From: Gaiellasilicea sp963784895 | GTDB lineage: Bacteria > Actinomycetota > Thermoleophilia > Gaiellales > Gaiellaceae | Direction of reading: 5' to 3' | Assembly: GCA_963784895.1 (NCBI GenBank) | Contig: CAWATM010000007.1 | Span: 186,001 to 250,000, forward strand | DNA length: 64,000 nucleotides | Part shown: positions 49,220 through 57,881 of the stretch, in pieces | Layout: each line of letters begins with the position of its first letter | How positions within the stretch are numbered: position 1 is the stretch's first letter | The notes under the pieces: model-generated | Told to the model about the DNA's origin: nothing | What the model saw: only the letters and a program-made list of their open reading frames with translations | Database searches by the model: none | Made by a program: the position numbers and the translations under genes

Positions 49220-51283
49220 ATGAATCACACGATGTTTCTGCGGCAGGGGAGGGGCGATAACCGCGTGCGGTCCGAGGCGGGATTCCGGCGCCGGGCACGT
49301 TGCAGCCCACTAGTCGTTCTCTTGGCTCGCCGCCGTCAATGGCTGATATCTGCAGCCGCGATCGTCTCCGCTGGACTGTGCGTCCTCGGCTTGTCGGCCT
49401 CTGCGTCGGCCGATGCGACCGTCTCGCGCACACTCACGTGGGAGGGAACGATCGAAGTCTCAGATCGGATTGACCACGAGTACAGCTTCACGGCCGAGTT
49501 CGGCGGGGGCGGCGGGGGCGAGTCGACAACGATCATCAATCACAGTTGGACGCTCCCGCCCACAAGCGGCCCATTTACCGAGGGCGATGATCTGAACGAC
49601 ATGTTCGCGACGTACTCGCCCACATCCCAGTCGGGGACGGTTGAAGCTTCCGGAAGCGGCACTACGTTGTGTCAGGCCCAGCCATTGGTACGGAGAGAGG
49701 CGCGAAACGGCACGCTCCTGTTCTCGAGCAACACGCCCCCGGTGGGGTGGTTGAGGTACGACGCCGTTGCGGGAATGCTCGCGCTCGACCCGAGCGCATC
49801 GGGGACTGGCGTATTCCAGATCCTCTTTCCCCCGGGCGAGATTGAATATTCCTCTCTTGTTTCGGCGTGCTCGTCGGGTCCGGATCCGACTCCGCCGTTT
49901 ACGGTGGGGATGTTCACACCGAAGTTCCTGAAGGATGCGGAACAGGATCTCCGGCTTCCGGCGACGCGCGAGGGAGACATCATCCGCGTCCAAGGGACGT
50001 ACACGTTTGCCGACGACGGTGACGCCGCCCTAGGCGGCTTCGGCGCTCTCATCGGACCGACGGCCAACTTCGCAGTTCTCACCCAGATGGGTGGCGGCCC
50101 CGTTCAAATCACCTCCTCAGTTCGTGTGGATCTAGTCGGCCGCATTAGCGGTGCGGAAGAGCCTCCGCCCGCAGGCTCGGGGCAACTGGTGATCCGCAAA
50201 CTGACCGACACCGGCGACACGAGCGAGTCGTTCCTCTTCTCCCAGCTTGGCGCCTGCGTCGCCTCCTACACGCTCACGCATAACCAGTCGCGCGACCCCG
50301 CCTGCGTCGCCCCCGCTGGCAGCCCGGTCACCGTCCTGGAGGCGGGCACGTCCGACTGGAAGCTGACCGACATCAGCTGCGACAAGGGCAACCCCACGGT
50401 CGATCTCGCCGCCCGCCGGCTCCAGATCAGCCTGCTCGCCGCCGAGACGATCACCTGCACCTTCACCAACACCCAACGCGGCGCGATGACGCTCAGGAAG
50501 ACGATGAACGGAGTCGTCGATCCGTCGAAGAGCATCACTTTCGTCCTGACCGGCGACGGCCTGCCGGCGGATGGCATGCCGAGGTCCACACTCGGTGACC
50601 AGGACGGCGTGCTCGAGTGGCCAAGCCTCATTCCGGGCCAGTACAAGGTCTGCGAGACACCCGTACCGGCCGGGTTCACGTCGTTCTGGAAGCTCGACGG
50701 CATGATCGTTACGCCCTCTAACCCAGACGCGAGCGGGACGCCACCGGAGGACCTCGGCAACCGCTGCTACGACTTCACGATCGCTCCTTTGCAGGAGCGT
50801 GCCTTCGAGGTCGACAACTCCCACCCAGGGGGCGATCCCCGCACAATCGGGTACTGGAAGAACTGGAACCGCTGCACGAGCGGAAACCAATCCAGCACGG
50901 CCGCAAACAACGGCGGTGCGGCCGCCGGTTTCTTCCTCGTCGAAGACCTTTTGCCGCAGTTGATCGGCGACTTCACCGCTACGCGCTGCCAGCACGCGGT
51001 CAAGCTGCTTTCGAAACAGGATCAGGCAGGAAAGAACAGGGCGAGCGACGCCGCCTATGAACTCGGGGCCCAGCTGCTCGCTGCCCGCTTCAACCTCGCA
51101 GCCGGCGCCGAGACGTGCTTTGCGGTGCAGCCGGCCGTCCTCGACGGGCAGATGCTCCTCGACGGGATCAACTTCGCCAGCTCAGGCGAGTACCTGAGCT
51201 CGAAATCGAAAAGCGTGCGGCGCCCACAGGCTCTCGCGCTTGCTGGCACGCTCGATCGCTACAACAGCGGCAGCCTCTGCTGA
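49220..51283 (+). CDS. Large secreted surface protein with prealbumin-like repeats
   Basis: This 687-residue protein (ATG 49220) has an unusually long basic N-region followed by a signal helix (WLISAAAIVSAGLCVLGLSA, about residues 45-65). A beta-rich N-terminal domain covers about 65-310. Two prealbumin-like/SpaA-type repeats follow (GQLVIRKLTDTGDTSESFLF to ITCTFTNTQRG, and GAMTLRKTMNGVVDPSKSIT to CETPVPAGFTSFWKLDG). A final domain begins DPRTIGYWKNWNRCTSGNQS and contains four or five cysteines. It has no sortase motif or membrane anchor at the end. Codons are more AT-ended than in the neighbours, which suggests acquisition from elsewhere. Adhesion or surface binding is likely. Confidence 0.8.
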   Translation: MNHTMFLRQGRGDNRVRSEAGFRRRARCSPLVVLLARRRQWLISAAAIVSAGLCVLGLSASASADATVSRTLTWEGTIEVSDRIDHEYSFTAEFGGGGGGESTTIINHSWTLPPTSGPFTEGDDLNDMFATYSPTSQSGTVEASGSGTTLCQAQPLVRREARNGTLLFSSNTPPVGWLRYDAVAGMLALDPSASGTGVFQILFPPGEIEYSSLVSACSSGPDPTPPFTVGMFTPKFLKDAEQDLRLPATREGDIIRVQGTYTFADDGDAALGGFGALIGPTANFAVLTQMGGGPVQITSSVRVDLVGRISGAEEPPPAGSGQLVIRKLTDTGDTSESFLFSQLGACVASYTLTHNQSRDPACVAPAGSPVTVLEAGTSDWKLTDISCDKGNPTVDLAARRLQISLLAAETITCTFTNTQRGAMTLRKTMNGVVDPSKSITFVLTGDGLPADGMPRSTLGDQDGVLEWPSLIPGQYKVCETPVPAGFTSFWKLDGMIVTPSNPDASGTPPEDLGNRCYDFTIAPLQERAFEVDNSHPGGDPRTIGYWKNWNRCTSGNQSSTAANNGGAAAGFFLVEDLLPQLIGDFTATRCQHAVKLLSKQDQAGKNRASDAAYELGAQLLAARFNLAAGAETCFAVQPAVLDGQMLLDGINFASSGEYLSSKSKSVRRPQALALAGTLDRYNSGSLC

Positions 51284-51420
51284 GACTCAGCGGGCACCCC
51301 GGGCGAACGCATCACGGTTCTCCCCTCCGCAGCGAAAGTCCACGGTGGCGATCGTGGCTCGTGCCGCTGCCGAAAGCCACTGACCGCACCCGCCGGGGCG
51401 CCTGCCCCGTTTCTACGTTC

Positions 51421-51540
51421 GTGCCCTACCTCGAACCCGGACGCAAGCGGCAGCGCAGGAAGTTCACCCTGGCCAGGGCGCTATGGCTCGTTGCCTTCGC
51501 CGTCGCCTTCGCGCTCGCAGTCCAAGCAGTGCTGCGCTGA
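51421..51540 (+). CDS. Small single-span membrane protein (tentative)
   Basis: This 39-residue frame starts at GTG 51421 and reads MPYLEPGRKRQRRKFTLARA followed by the hydrophobic helix LWLVAFAVAFALAVQAVLR. The basic N-terminus and clean helix give a sensible inside-out membrane peptide. No ribosome site is convincing and the frame continues open upstream, so it could also be chance. It lies in a 357-bp interval between the surface protein and the convergent ferritin-like gene that otherwise contains only a hairpin. Confidence 0.35.
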   Translation: MPYLEPGRKRQRRKFTLARALWLVAFAVAFALAVQAVLR

Positions 51541-51581
51541 CGCTGTCAACTGCCCGTGCTGATTCGGCGGGCTCACGACAG

Positions 51582-51627
51582 CCGAGGGCCGGGCCGCGCC
51601 GCTCGGAGTCGGCGCGGCCGCCCTCGG
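51582..51627. terminator. Bidirectional terminator hairpin between convergent genes
   Basis: A long GC-rich hairpin has an inner 9-bp stem (51592-51600 with 51611-51619) and a 7-bp outer stem (51582-51588 with 51621-51627) separated by a small asymmetric bulge. It has a ten-base loop. It lies 42 bases after the small frame's stop and 14 bases beyond the stop of the convergent gene at 51641, so it can serve both. Confidence 0.75.
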
Positions 51628-51640
51628 GGCCGAGGCGAAG

Positions 51641-52141
51641 CTATTCCGCCGTCTCGTGCGGGTTCTCTTCGGCGGCGAGCTGAAGGGAGGTCGAGCGCAC
51701 GGTCTCCAGGTGCTGTTGCTGGATCGGGAGAGCCCAGCCGACGAGCTCTGACACGTTTCGGTTGCCCGCACGCTTGTTGAGCGTGTCCAGGATCTCCCAG
51801 TGCCCGACCTCGCCCGCCTCCGCCATCGTCAGGAACTCGAAGCCGTCGAGTGTGTCGGATGCCTCGTCGAGATACGTCTTCATCATCTGCTGCGCCTTGC
51901 TCTTGACGTCGCGCGCCTCCTCGAGGATTGCGGTCTTCTTGCCTTCGAACGAGCCTGCGACCTCCGTGCCGCGTTCCTCGGTCTCGGCCGCTTGCGCGCG
52001 CATCCGCTCGAGCGTGCCGACCAGGTCCTCGTTGCCGTCCTCCTTCGCCAGCTTCACGACCTTCTGGCCGGCTTCCTGAGCAGCCATCGCGAGGCCGACG
52101 ACCTCTCCGAGCTTCGATTCGAGATTTGTCAGTTCTGCCAT
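51641..52141 (-). CDS. Helical ferritin-like protein of the DUF892/YciF type (tentative)
   Basis: This 166-residue protein (ATG 52141, MAELTNLESKLGEVVGLAMA) is predicted to be four or five long helices with many charged residues. Segments such as VKLAKEDGNEDLVGTLERMR, MKTYLDEASDTLDGFEFLTM and AEAGEVGHWEILDTLNKRAG carry spaced Glu and His residues like those of ferritin-like bundles. It resembles the bacterial stress proteins YciF/DUF892 in size and layout, but I cannot confirm the exact family. The cluster context (manganese catalase, histone-tailed protein, small membrane protein) points to an oxidative or desiccation stress role. Confidence 0.65.
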   Translation of the reverse strand: MAELTNLESKLGEVVGLAMAAQEAGQKVVKLAKEDGNEDLVGTLERMRAQAAETEERGTEVAGSFEGKKTAILEEARDVKSKAQQMMKTYLDEASDTLDGFEFLTMAEAGEVGHWEILDTLNKRAGNRNVSELVGWALPIQQQHLETVRSTSLQLAAEENPHETAE

Positions 52142-52308
52142 TGTGCGACCCCTTCCGATCGATGCGTCCAAGCCCCCGGACTCAACGTCACGCTGCCCGG
52201 CTGGCGGTGATTCCAATCGAAGGAAGCTCACGCATGCGGGCGTACCGAATGTGCGGCGCAGGGCGTTTCAGATGCGCAGACCTCACGTGGCTGCCTACCC
52301 CGTTGCAA

Positions 52309-52803
52309 ATGCAATCACCCACGCCCGACCGACTCCTCGAGATCTATCTCGCCGATCACCTGGCGGCGTCCGCGGCCGGCGTGGCCTTGGTGCGCCGTAG
52401 CGCTCAGAGCAATGCCGGCACAGCACTCGGCGAGTCGCTTCGGCGGTTGGCCGCCGAAATCGAAGATGATCGCCGGACGCTGCAGGCGATCGTTGCGGTG
52501 CTTGGCTTCCGGGAGTCGAAGGCGAAGGACGCAGTCGCCTGGCTCGGGGAGAAGCTCGGGCGGTTGAAGCTCAACGGGCAGCTCCGGGGCTACTCGCCGT
52601 TGAGCAGGGTGCTGGAACTCGAGGCGTTGTCGGTGGGTGTCGCCGGCAAGCTCGCCCTCTGGCAGTCACTGGAGTCGGTGCCCGGCCTCAGTGAGCGCCT
52701 GGGCTGCGACCTGGAGCAACTCGCGGAGCGAGCGCGAAGGCAGCGGGCCGAGATCGAAGAGCACCGCATCGAAGCCGCCCGCGCAGCGTTCAGCGCCCAG
52801 TGA
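52309..52803 (+). CDS. Helical protein of unknown function (DUF892-like length)
   Basis: This 164-residue helical protein begins MQSPTPDRLLEIYLADHLAA and continues with RRLAAEIEDDRRTLQAIVAV, AVAWLGEKLGRLKL, LELEALSVGVAGKLALWQSL and LEQLAERARRQRAEIEEHRI. The pattern of E and H residues in separate helices is compatible with a ferritin-like bundle. The start is ATG 52309. It has no ribosome site, and GTGA links it to the next gene. It is divergent from the gene at 51641, with 167 bp between. The function is unknown. Confidence 0.7.
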   Translation: MQSPTPDRLLEIYLADHLAASAAGVALVRRSAQSNAGTALGESLRRLAAEIEDDRRTLQAIVAVLGFRESKAKDAVAWLGEKLGRLKLNGQLRGYSPLSRVLELEALSVGVAGKLALWQSLESVPGLSERLGCDLEQLAERARRQRAEIEEHRIEAARAAFSAQ

Positions 52804-53162
52804 ACCAACGTCACGTCGCGTCCGTGCAGGCGGCCTTCTACGTCGGGACGGGCGTCTGGCCTCTGTTGCACCGGCGCTCGTTCGAGCGGGTTACCGGGCG
52901 GAAGACGGACTTCTGGTTGGCCCAGACGGTCGGGGTCACCGTCACCACGATTGGGATCGGCCTTGCTCACGCCGTGTCGCGCCGAGGTGTCCCGCCCGAA
53001 CTACGGACCGTGGCCGCCACGACTGCCGCCGGGCTTGCGCTTGTCGACGTCTCGTTCGTCGCTCGAGGCCGCATCTCCAAGATCTACCTCGCCGACGCGG
53101 CTGCCGAAGTCGCGCTCGTGGCCGGCTGGCTCTTTGCGCGGGGACCGGCCCGTCTCGGGTGA
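52800..53162 (+). CDS. Small integral membrane protein
   Basis: This 120-residue protein is coupled by GTGA to the previous gene. Three to four hydrophobic stretches are visible: VQAAFYVGTGVWPLLHRRSF, QTVGVTVTTIGIGLAHAVSR, AATTAAGLALVDVSFVARGR and KIYLADAAAEVALVAGWLFA. The segment RSFERVTGRKTDFWLAQTVG occurs in a conserved group of small membrane proteins in soil bacteria with unknown function. It belongs to the stress-like cluster. Confidence 0.75.
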   Translation: MNQRHVASVQAAFYVGTGVWPLLHRRSFERVTGRKTDFWLAQTVGVTVTTIGIGLAHAVSRRGVPPELRTVAATTAAGLALVDVSFVARGRISKIYLADAAAEVALVAGWLFARGPARLG

Positions 53163-53364
53163 ACGTTGTTTGACCGGCGCCCGAACCGGAGAGGTCTCCG
53201 ACTGGCCGACGACGTGAATCACGAGAAGTCGTCGGCAGCTGGGGTCTGTGTGTTCCCGTGCTCGTGCAGCGGCACGTCCGCTCGCGAGGATCCACTCATG
53301 GATCGCGGGTTCACATCAACGAGCCGCGAGGAGGCTGCATGTCGAACCACAGAAGGAACCTTCG

Positions 53365-54363
53365 GTGATACGCCGGATCGATCGAATCCAGACCGAGCTA
53401 CCGCCGCCGTCGGACCCTGATCCGGCAGGCGCCGCTGCCGTCCAGGAGCTTCTCGGCGGCAAGTTCGGGGAGATGTCCACCTTCCTGAACTACACGTTCC
53501 AGTCGTTCAACTTCCGCAACAAACAGGGAGCGCGGCCGTTCTACGACCTGGTCGCCAACATCGCGGCCGAGGAATTCGGCCACGTCGAGCTGGTGGCGAC
53601 GACGATCAACACGATGCTCACCGGCGCGACGCCGGCGACGACGCCAAACGGGCGAGGTCCAGGCAGCCCACTGAAGAGCCTGAAGGATGTCGGGAACCCG
53701 CATCACTTCCTCGTCGGTGGCCAAGGGGCGCTGCCGCAGAACTCCCAAGGCCGCCCTTGGAACGGCGACTACGTCTTCTCATCGGGCGATCTCGTCGAGG
53801 ATCTCACACACAACTTCTTCCTCGAAACTGGCGCCCGGAACGGGAAGCTGAAGGTCTATGAGATGGTCGAGCATCCGGCCGCGCGTGCGCTGACCGGCTT
53901 CCTACTGGTCCGCGGCGGCGTGCACCAGGTCGCGTACGCCCGCGCGATCGAGCACCTCACCGGGGCGAACCTCATGAAGATGTTTCCGGCCCCGCGAATC
54001 CCGACCGACAAGATCCCTGAGTGCAAGCCGCACATCAAACGGGGTGAGCACCTCAGGCTCTACCGCTTCTCACCGAGCGACTACCTCGAGCTGGCCGCGG
54101 TCTTCAACGGCTCGCATCCGGAAACCGGAGAAGAGCTCGAGGTGATCGACGATGCACCCGAGGGCGTACCGGCCCATGACCTGCCCGCACAGCCGGCTGT
54201 ATTCGCGCCTGACTACGCGCCCGAGGAGATCTCCGCGATCGCGGAGAAGCTACGGAAGCAGGCAGGGTTGTCGAAGGGACCGACGGGCGAGACCGCGAAC
54301 GCCAACGGGTCGAAGTCGAAGCCGCGCAGAAGCCGACGAGCCAAGTCGACCGCAAAGACGTAG
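53365..54363 (+). CDS. Manganese-containing catalase
   Basis: This 332-residue non-heme catalase disproportionates hydrogen peroxide at a di-manganese site. The family core includes ELLGGKFGEMSTFLNYTFQS (first Glu), FYDLVANIAAEEFGHVELVA (Glu, His) and the later HNFFLETGARNGKLKVYEMV, RGGVHQVAYARAIEHLTGAN (Glu, His). GTG 53365 follows AAGGA at a good distance. The last 45 residues are basic and Ser/Asn/Lys-rich (SKSKPRRSRRAKSTAKT), unusual for the family. The tail may bind DNA or the neighbouring histone-tailed protein, and would localise the catalase to the nucleoid. Confidence 0.93.
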   Translation: MIRRIDRIQTELPPPSDPDPAGAAAVQELLGGKFGEMSTFLNYTFQSFNFRNKQGARPFYDLVANIAAEEFGHVELVATTINTMLTGATPATTPNGRGPGSPLKSLKDVGNPHHFLVGGQGALPQNSQGRPWNGDYVFSSGDLVEDLTHNFFLETGARNGKLKVYEMVEHPAARALTGFLLVRGGVHQVAYARAIEHLTGANLMKMFPAPRIPTDKIPECKPHIKRGEHLRLYRFSPSDYLELAAVFNGSHPETGEELEVIDDAPEGVPAHDLPAQPAVFAPDYAPEEISAIAEKLRKQAGLSKGPTGETANANGSKSKPRRSRRAKSTAKT

Positions 54364-54390
54364 GAGGAACGCGGCAGACGCCGACACCGC

Positions 54391-54426
54391 CGACCGGCTC
54401 GCCCGCGTACGCGAGCGAGCCGGTCG
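54391..54426. terminator. Terminator hairpin between convergent genes
   Basis: A 12-bp perfect GC-rich stem (54391-54402 and 54415-54426) with a 12-base loop lies between the end of the manganese catalase gene (54363) and the end of the convergent gene (54432). It can terminate both. There is no T-tract. Confidence 0.75.
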
Positions 54427-54431
54427 CCGAG

Positions 54432-54839
54432 TCAGCGTGCGGACGCCGTCGTCTTCCGCGCTGAGCTCTTTCTGCGCGTACCGCCGGTCTTGCGTGAACT
54501 CGACTTGCGCGCCGAGCTCGGCCGCGTCGACGTGGTCGGGCTCGTGCTACTGCCGTTCCGGCTGGAGGTGGCGCTCGTGCTCTGGCGCACCATGCTCAGG
54601 AGATCGTCGGGCAACTCGGAAGCCCGCGCCTTCGCCTCGTCCATGACCTCCTTCGCTGGGCGTGACAACGCATCGCTCTTGAGCAGCGCGTACAGCGCCG
54701 CTCCGGACGCCGGCAGCAGCAGCCAGCGAGTCGTCAGGCTGGTCCGCTGGTGATGTTTGCCCTGGGCGGCGTCCGCCATCTCGGAGACACGCTCCGCATA
54801 GTCGATCACCTGCGACGAGAGCTTCTGGATCGTTCCCAT
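54432..54839 (-). CDS. Small protein with hydrophobic segment and histone H1-like basic tail
   Basis: This 135-residue protein begins MGTIQKLSSQVIDYAERVSE, has a hydrophobic segment (RWLLLPASGAALYALLK) and finishes in a 50-residue Ser/Thr/Arg/Lys tail (SSARKSSSRKTGGTRRKSSA, KTTASAR). I chose ATG 54839 for a GGGGG-containing ribosome site at 54847-54852, although a longer frame is open upstream. A tail of this kind resembles actinobacterial histone-like HU/Lsr2 extensions and may bind DNA. It is next to a catalase carrying a similar basic tail. Confidence 0.7.
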   Translation of the reverse strand: MGTIQKLSSQVIDYAERVSEMADAAQGKHHQRTSLTTRWLLLPASGAALYALLKSDALSRPAKEVMDEAKARASELPDDLLSMVRQSTSATSSRNGSSTSPTTSTRPSSARKSSSRKTGGTRRKSSARKTTASAR

Positions 54840-54956
54840 CTTCAGACCCCCTTGTTGTTTTGCGACGGGCGACGGCTCGAACGTGTGTGGACCCCTTCCC
54901 TGCCCCACGGAGGTGAAACGCCTGCTCTGATGGACGTTCACGTGACCAGCGTGTAA

Positions 54957-55433
54957 GGCATGCGCCCCGCCGAAGAAGCTTTCACGTGCCGAAAGCGGCC
55001 TAAGGTTCGCGCTCGCTGCCGTCGTTCCTCGCCATCTTGTGCGAGCGCGAACCTCACGCCAGAACCCCGAAGGATTCGACCCCCAACTGAACGGGCTCCT
55101 CTAGCCCGTCCTCGCTTCGTTCAACGAGACAACGGCGTGTGCAGATACGCCGTGCCGTCGGCTCTTGTCTGCACTAGAGCGGCGCAACACGCGTTGGACG
55201 CCGCCTGAGGCGTCGTCACGACTCCCGCCTCGGGGGCAAAATTGCCGATCGGCGGTTGCTGTCTGTTGACAACAGTGAGATAGTCGGCCGTAAGGGCGAG
55301 CTGGTGCGATGGCCGCGTCGCGCTGCTCGCCCGCTAGCCAACTTCCTCGCGGTTGACGCGTCTAGGACTGAACCTGTGCGGGCGCGGAGGGGGCGGCCAC
55401 CCGCCGCGCCCGCGCGGTCTTGGTCACGACACG
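54957..55433. other. Gene-free interval rich in inverted repeats
   Basis: I see no convincing protein or known RNA gene in these 477 bases. They contain a perfect 14-bp inverted repeat with a 24-base loop (55003-55016 and 55041-55054). Shorter perfect stems lie at 55091-55097/55103-55109, 55132-55138/55147-55153 and 55198-55203/55210-55215. CTGTTG-A-CAACAG (55263-55275) is a further palindrome and contains a TTGACA hexamer on the plus strand. The run of separate stems could be a structured RNA, a leader region or a decayed mobile element. No homology can be claimed. Confidence 0.5.
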
Positions 55434-56835
55434 TCAGCGATGAGCGCGCCACATCGCGGTCGCGAATTCATCCCAGGACCATCGTTGGGGTAGGGAACCG
55501 TAGTCCTTGCCGATCTGCTCCTTGATCGTTCGGAGGTGGCGACTGTCGTCTTCGTTCATCCAGCGATCGACGTAGGCGAAGAACGGAGGATGGTTCCACC
55601 GCGCCTGAACGCCCTTGATCAGCCGAGCGGCGAGAGCTTCCGCGACCCAGGCGCCGCTCGTGCAGCAGCGGCGGTAGTCCTCGCCGAGCGTGTCCGGCCA
55701 CTCGCGTGGTTGCAGATGCTCGTAGGGTCCGTAGCGACCCGCTGCGTCTCGGCCACCGTGGCCGGCGAACAGAGCACTCGCCCCGGTCCAGCCCCGACCG
55801 GTCATCGTCTGCATGTCTTCGCCGAAACGTGCCCTGCCCCGTGTGAGCTCTGGTGCGTCCAGCAACGTGGCGGCGAGCAAGATCGGCAGCTTCCTGCCGC
55901 TGCCGTGGCCCCCATGAGCGGGCCAGCCCGGATGCCCGGCCCGCACCAGACCCGCGAGGTCGATCCCGTACTGGGTGAGGTAGACGAGCAGCGGCTCCTT
56001 CCGCTCGGCCGGGTAGTCGAGGGTCAGCAGCAACGCCGCGTTGCCGACGGCACGGGCGATCTCGCGCCCGTAGTCGGGCATGTAGTCGACCGGTGTGTCG
56101 AAGCTGAAGAACAGCGAATCGATCCAGGGGCGCCGAAAGTGGCGCTCGTACTCGGCGAGTGACGGCGCCACACTCGGAGGACGCAGCCGCGGAAGAAGCT
56201 GGCGGCGAAGGTTCCTCGACCGGTAGATCGGCGAGTTCCTCCCCACGTACGACGGGCGGAACGCATCGGCCGGCTGTGGAGCGGCGACGCTCGTCAGAAC
56301 CGAGACGGTACGAACGGGACTGGCGGTCTCCGCGTCGTTGAAGAGCCATCGACGTGTCTCCCCGATCCGGCCGACACTGATCGAGGAGACGAGCGAGTCG
56401 CCCGGAACGAGAGTGATCGGAAGAATCGCTCGACTCTCGGGTCTGAACCTCTCGCCCTGCGTCCGCGCGTCGAAGCCGGTCTGGTCGCCCACAGGGCGGA
56501 TGTTCTTGACCGTTCCGTTTCGTCCCTCGGCTGGCCGAGGCGTGACCGTGGAAACGATCACGCGGCCAACCACATAGGGATCACCCGTGACGAAGCGGCC
56601 GACACGCGCCGGGCGCGCAAACGTCCAGGTGATTCCGTCCTTGGTGATGGCCTTTCGGAGCGGCAGACGCTTGAGCGCCGGTGCACGGGGCGCCCCACGG
56701 ACCGTGTAAACCGGAACCGCAGCCGCCCTGACTGTTGGCGCGGCTTGCCGGGTTGGTGTGCCCGTGGCGACGGTGGCGGCCAATCAGAGCGACGCCCACG
56801 CATCCCATCGCAAGCACTATCGAGAACGCACGCAT
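55434..56835 (-). CDS. Secreted protein of unknown function (probable single-base frameshift near the start)
   Basis: From TTG 56783 an intact frame of 449 residues runs to 55434. Upstream, ATG 56835 in another frame opens a good signal peptide, MRAFSIVLAMGCVGVALI, and one extra base at about 56783 would join it to AATVATGTPTRQAAPTVRAA. The full length of 1402 nt is 3n+1. The mature protein begins with Pro/Ala/Arg linkers. It then has an N-terminal beta-rich part with VGDQTGFDARTQGERFRPES and a C-terminal part with SLFFSFDTPVDYMPDYGREI, ALLLTLDYPAERKEPLLVYL and GPYEHLQPREWPDTLGEDYR. No family is recognised. It could be an extracellular enzyme. Confidence 0.6.
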
Positions 56836-56849
56836 GTCCCGTGAGCACG

Positions 56850-57740
56850 CTAGCTGCGCAGCTTCTTCAAGGCCCGCCCGAGCGCCTGGCCGCCCGCGAG
56901 CACCGGCTCGAACAGGTCGCCGTGCTGTTCGACCCGCTCGAGCGCCTCGCGCATCCCGAAACGGCGCGGCGTCACGTCCTCGGTCAGCTCGTCCCAGCGC
57001 AGCGGCGTCGACACCGGCGCGCCTAGCTTCGGCCGCACCGAGTAGACCGAAGCGATCGTCTTCCCGCGCGCGTTCTGGCGATGGTCGACGAGCACGCCCT
57101 CGCGCTTGTGCTTCAGCCATTCGGTCGTGACCAGCCCTGAGTGTCGCTCCTCGAGCCGGCGCGCCACCCGTTCCGCGAACGCGTAGGTCTGCTCGTAGGT
57201 CGCTCGGCGCGCAATCGGGACGAGCACGTGGATCCCGTCGGCGCCGCTCGTCTTGACGTACGACTCGAGCTCGAGCCGCTCGAGCTCCTCGCGGATCAGA
57301 TGAGCGACGCGGATCGCGAGCGCGAAGCCGGCGTCGGGCGGGTCGAGGTCGAAGAGCACGAAGTCCGGCCGGTCCGGTTTGTCGACGCGCGAGTACCACG
57401 CATTCATGTCGATGCAGTTCATCTGCACCATCCAGAGCACCGCCTCCGGCGAGTTGACGAGCGGGAAGTCGACGAGACGCGGTTCACCTTTGCGCGGGTA
57501 CGTGCGGTAGGTGCGTGTCGGGATCCAGGACGGCATCCCCTTCGGGGCCTGCTTCTGGAAGTACGCCTCGCCGCCCACGCCGTAGGGCGAGCGCTTCATC
57601 GTGAACGGGCGGTTGCGCAGATGTGGGACCAGCACCGGCGCGATCGCGCGGTAGTACTCGAACAGGTCCTGCTTCGTGATCCCCTCGTCAGGGAACAACA
57701 CGCGTTCCGGGCTCGAAAGGCGGACCAACCGCGACGCCAC
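56850..57740 (-). CDS. Stand-alone LigD-type DNA polymerase domain (NHEJ primase-polymerase)
   Basis: This 296-residue protein is the polymerase/primase module of LigD, without the ligase or nuclease modules. It starts RLSSPERVLFPDEGITKQDL. Motif I residues D131 and D133 lie in FVLFDLDPPDAGF, motif II S/G in VKTSGADGIHVLVPIAR, and motif III Asp in GVLVDHRQNARGKTIAS. The closing TPLRWDELTEDVTPRRFGMR and LRS complete the fold. It fills gaps and adds ribonucleotides during non-homologous end joining. No ku or ligase gene is visible nearby, so partners must be elsewhere. The start is GTG 57740. Confidence 0.93.
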   Translation of the reverse strand: MASRLVRLSSPERVLFPDEGITKQDLFEYYRAIAPVLVPHLRNRPFTMKRSPYGVGGEAYFQKQAPKGMPSWIPTRTYRTYPRKGEPRLVDFPLVNSPEAVLWMVQMNCIDMNAWYSRVDKPDRPDFVLFDLDPPDAGFALAIRVAHLIREELERLELESYVKTSGADGIHVLVPIARRATYEQTYAFAERVARRLEERHSGLVTTEWLKHKREGVLVDHRQNARGKTIASVYSVRPKLGAPVSTPLRWDELTEDVTPRRFGMREALERVEQHGDLFEPVLAGGQALGRALKKLRS

Positions 57741-57820
57741 CCAGCGGGTTCTACCTGTCCGGCGAGCCCCGCCGCCGGTCTGGCCGTGACCGAGGGGCGG
57801 CGCGATGTCGCGTTTGCCTG

Positions 57821-57846
57821 TTTACCCCCTCGATCGAGGGGGTAAA
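57821..57846. promoter_or_regulatory. Perfect 26-bp palindrome, candidate operator
   Basis: The sequence is a perfect dyad with TTTACCCCC on the left, CGATCG at the centre and GGGGGTAAA on the right. It lies 80 bp upstream of the LigD-type gene (minus) and 35 bp upstream of the small plus-strand gene at 57882. Palindromes with TACCCCC/GGGGGTA arms are bound by metal-sensing CsoR/RcnR-type repressors in actinobacteria, so a copper or nickel switch is one hypothesis. A hairpin in RNA is also possible. Confidence 0.6.
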
Positions 57847-57881
57847 GAATCGGTGCGGGGTTGACGATTGAAGAGGACGTG

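Noticed and set aside
54957..55433. Possible tmRNA or RNase P RNA
   Set aside because: A GGATTCGAC-like string occurs at about 55070, but there is no tRNA-like acceptor end, tag frame or conserved RNase P core, so no known RNA family is claimed.
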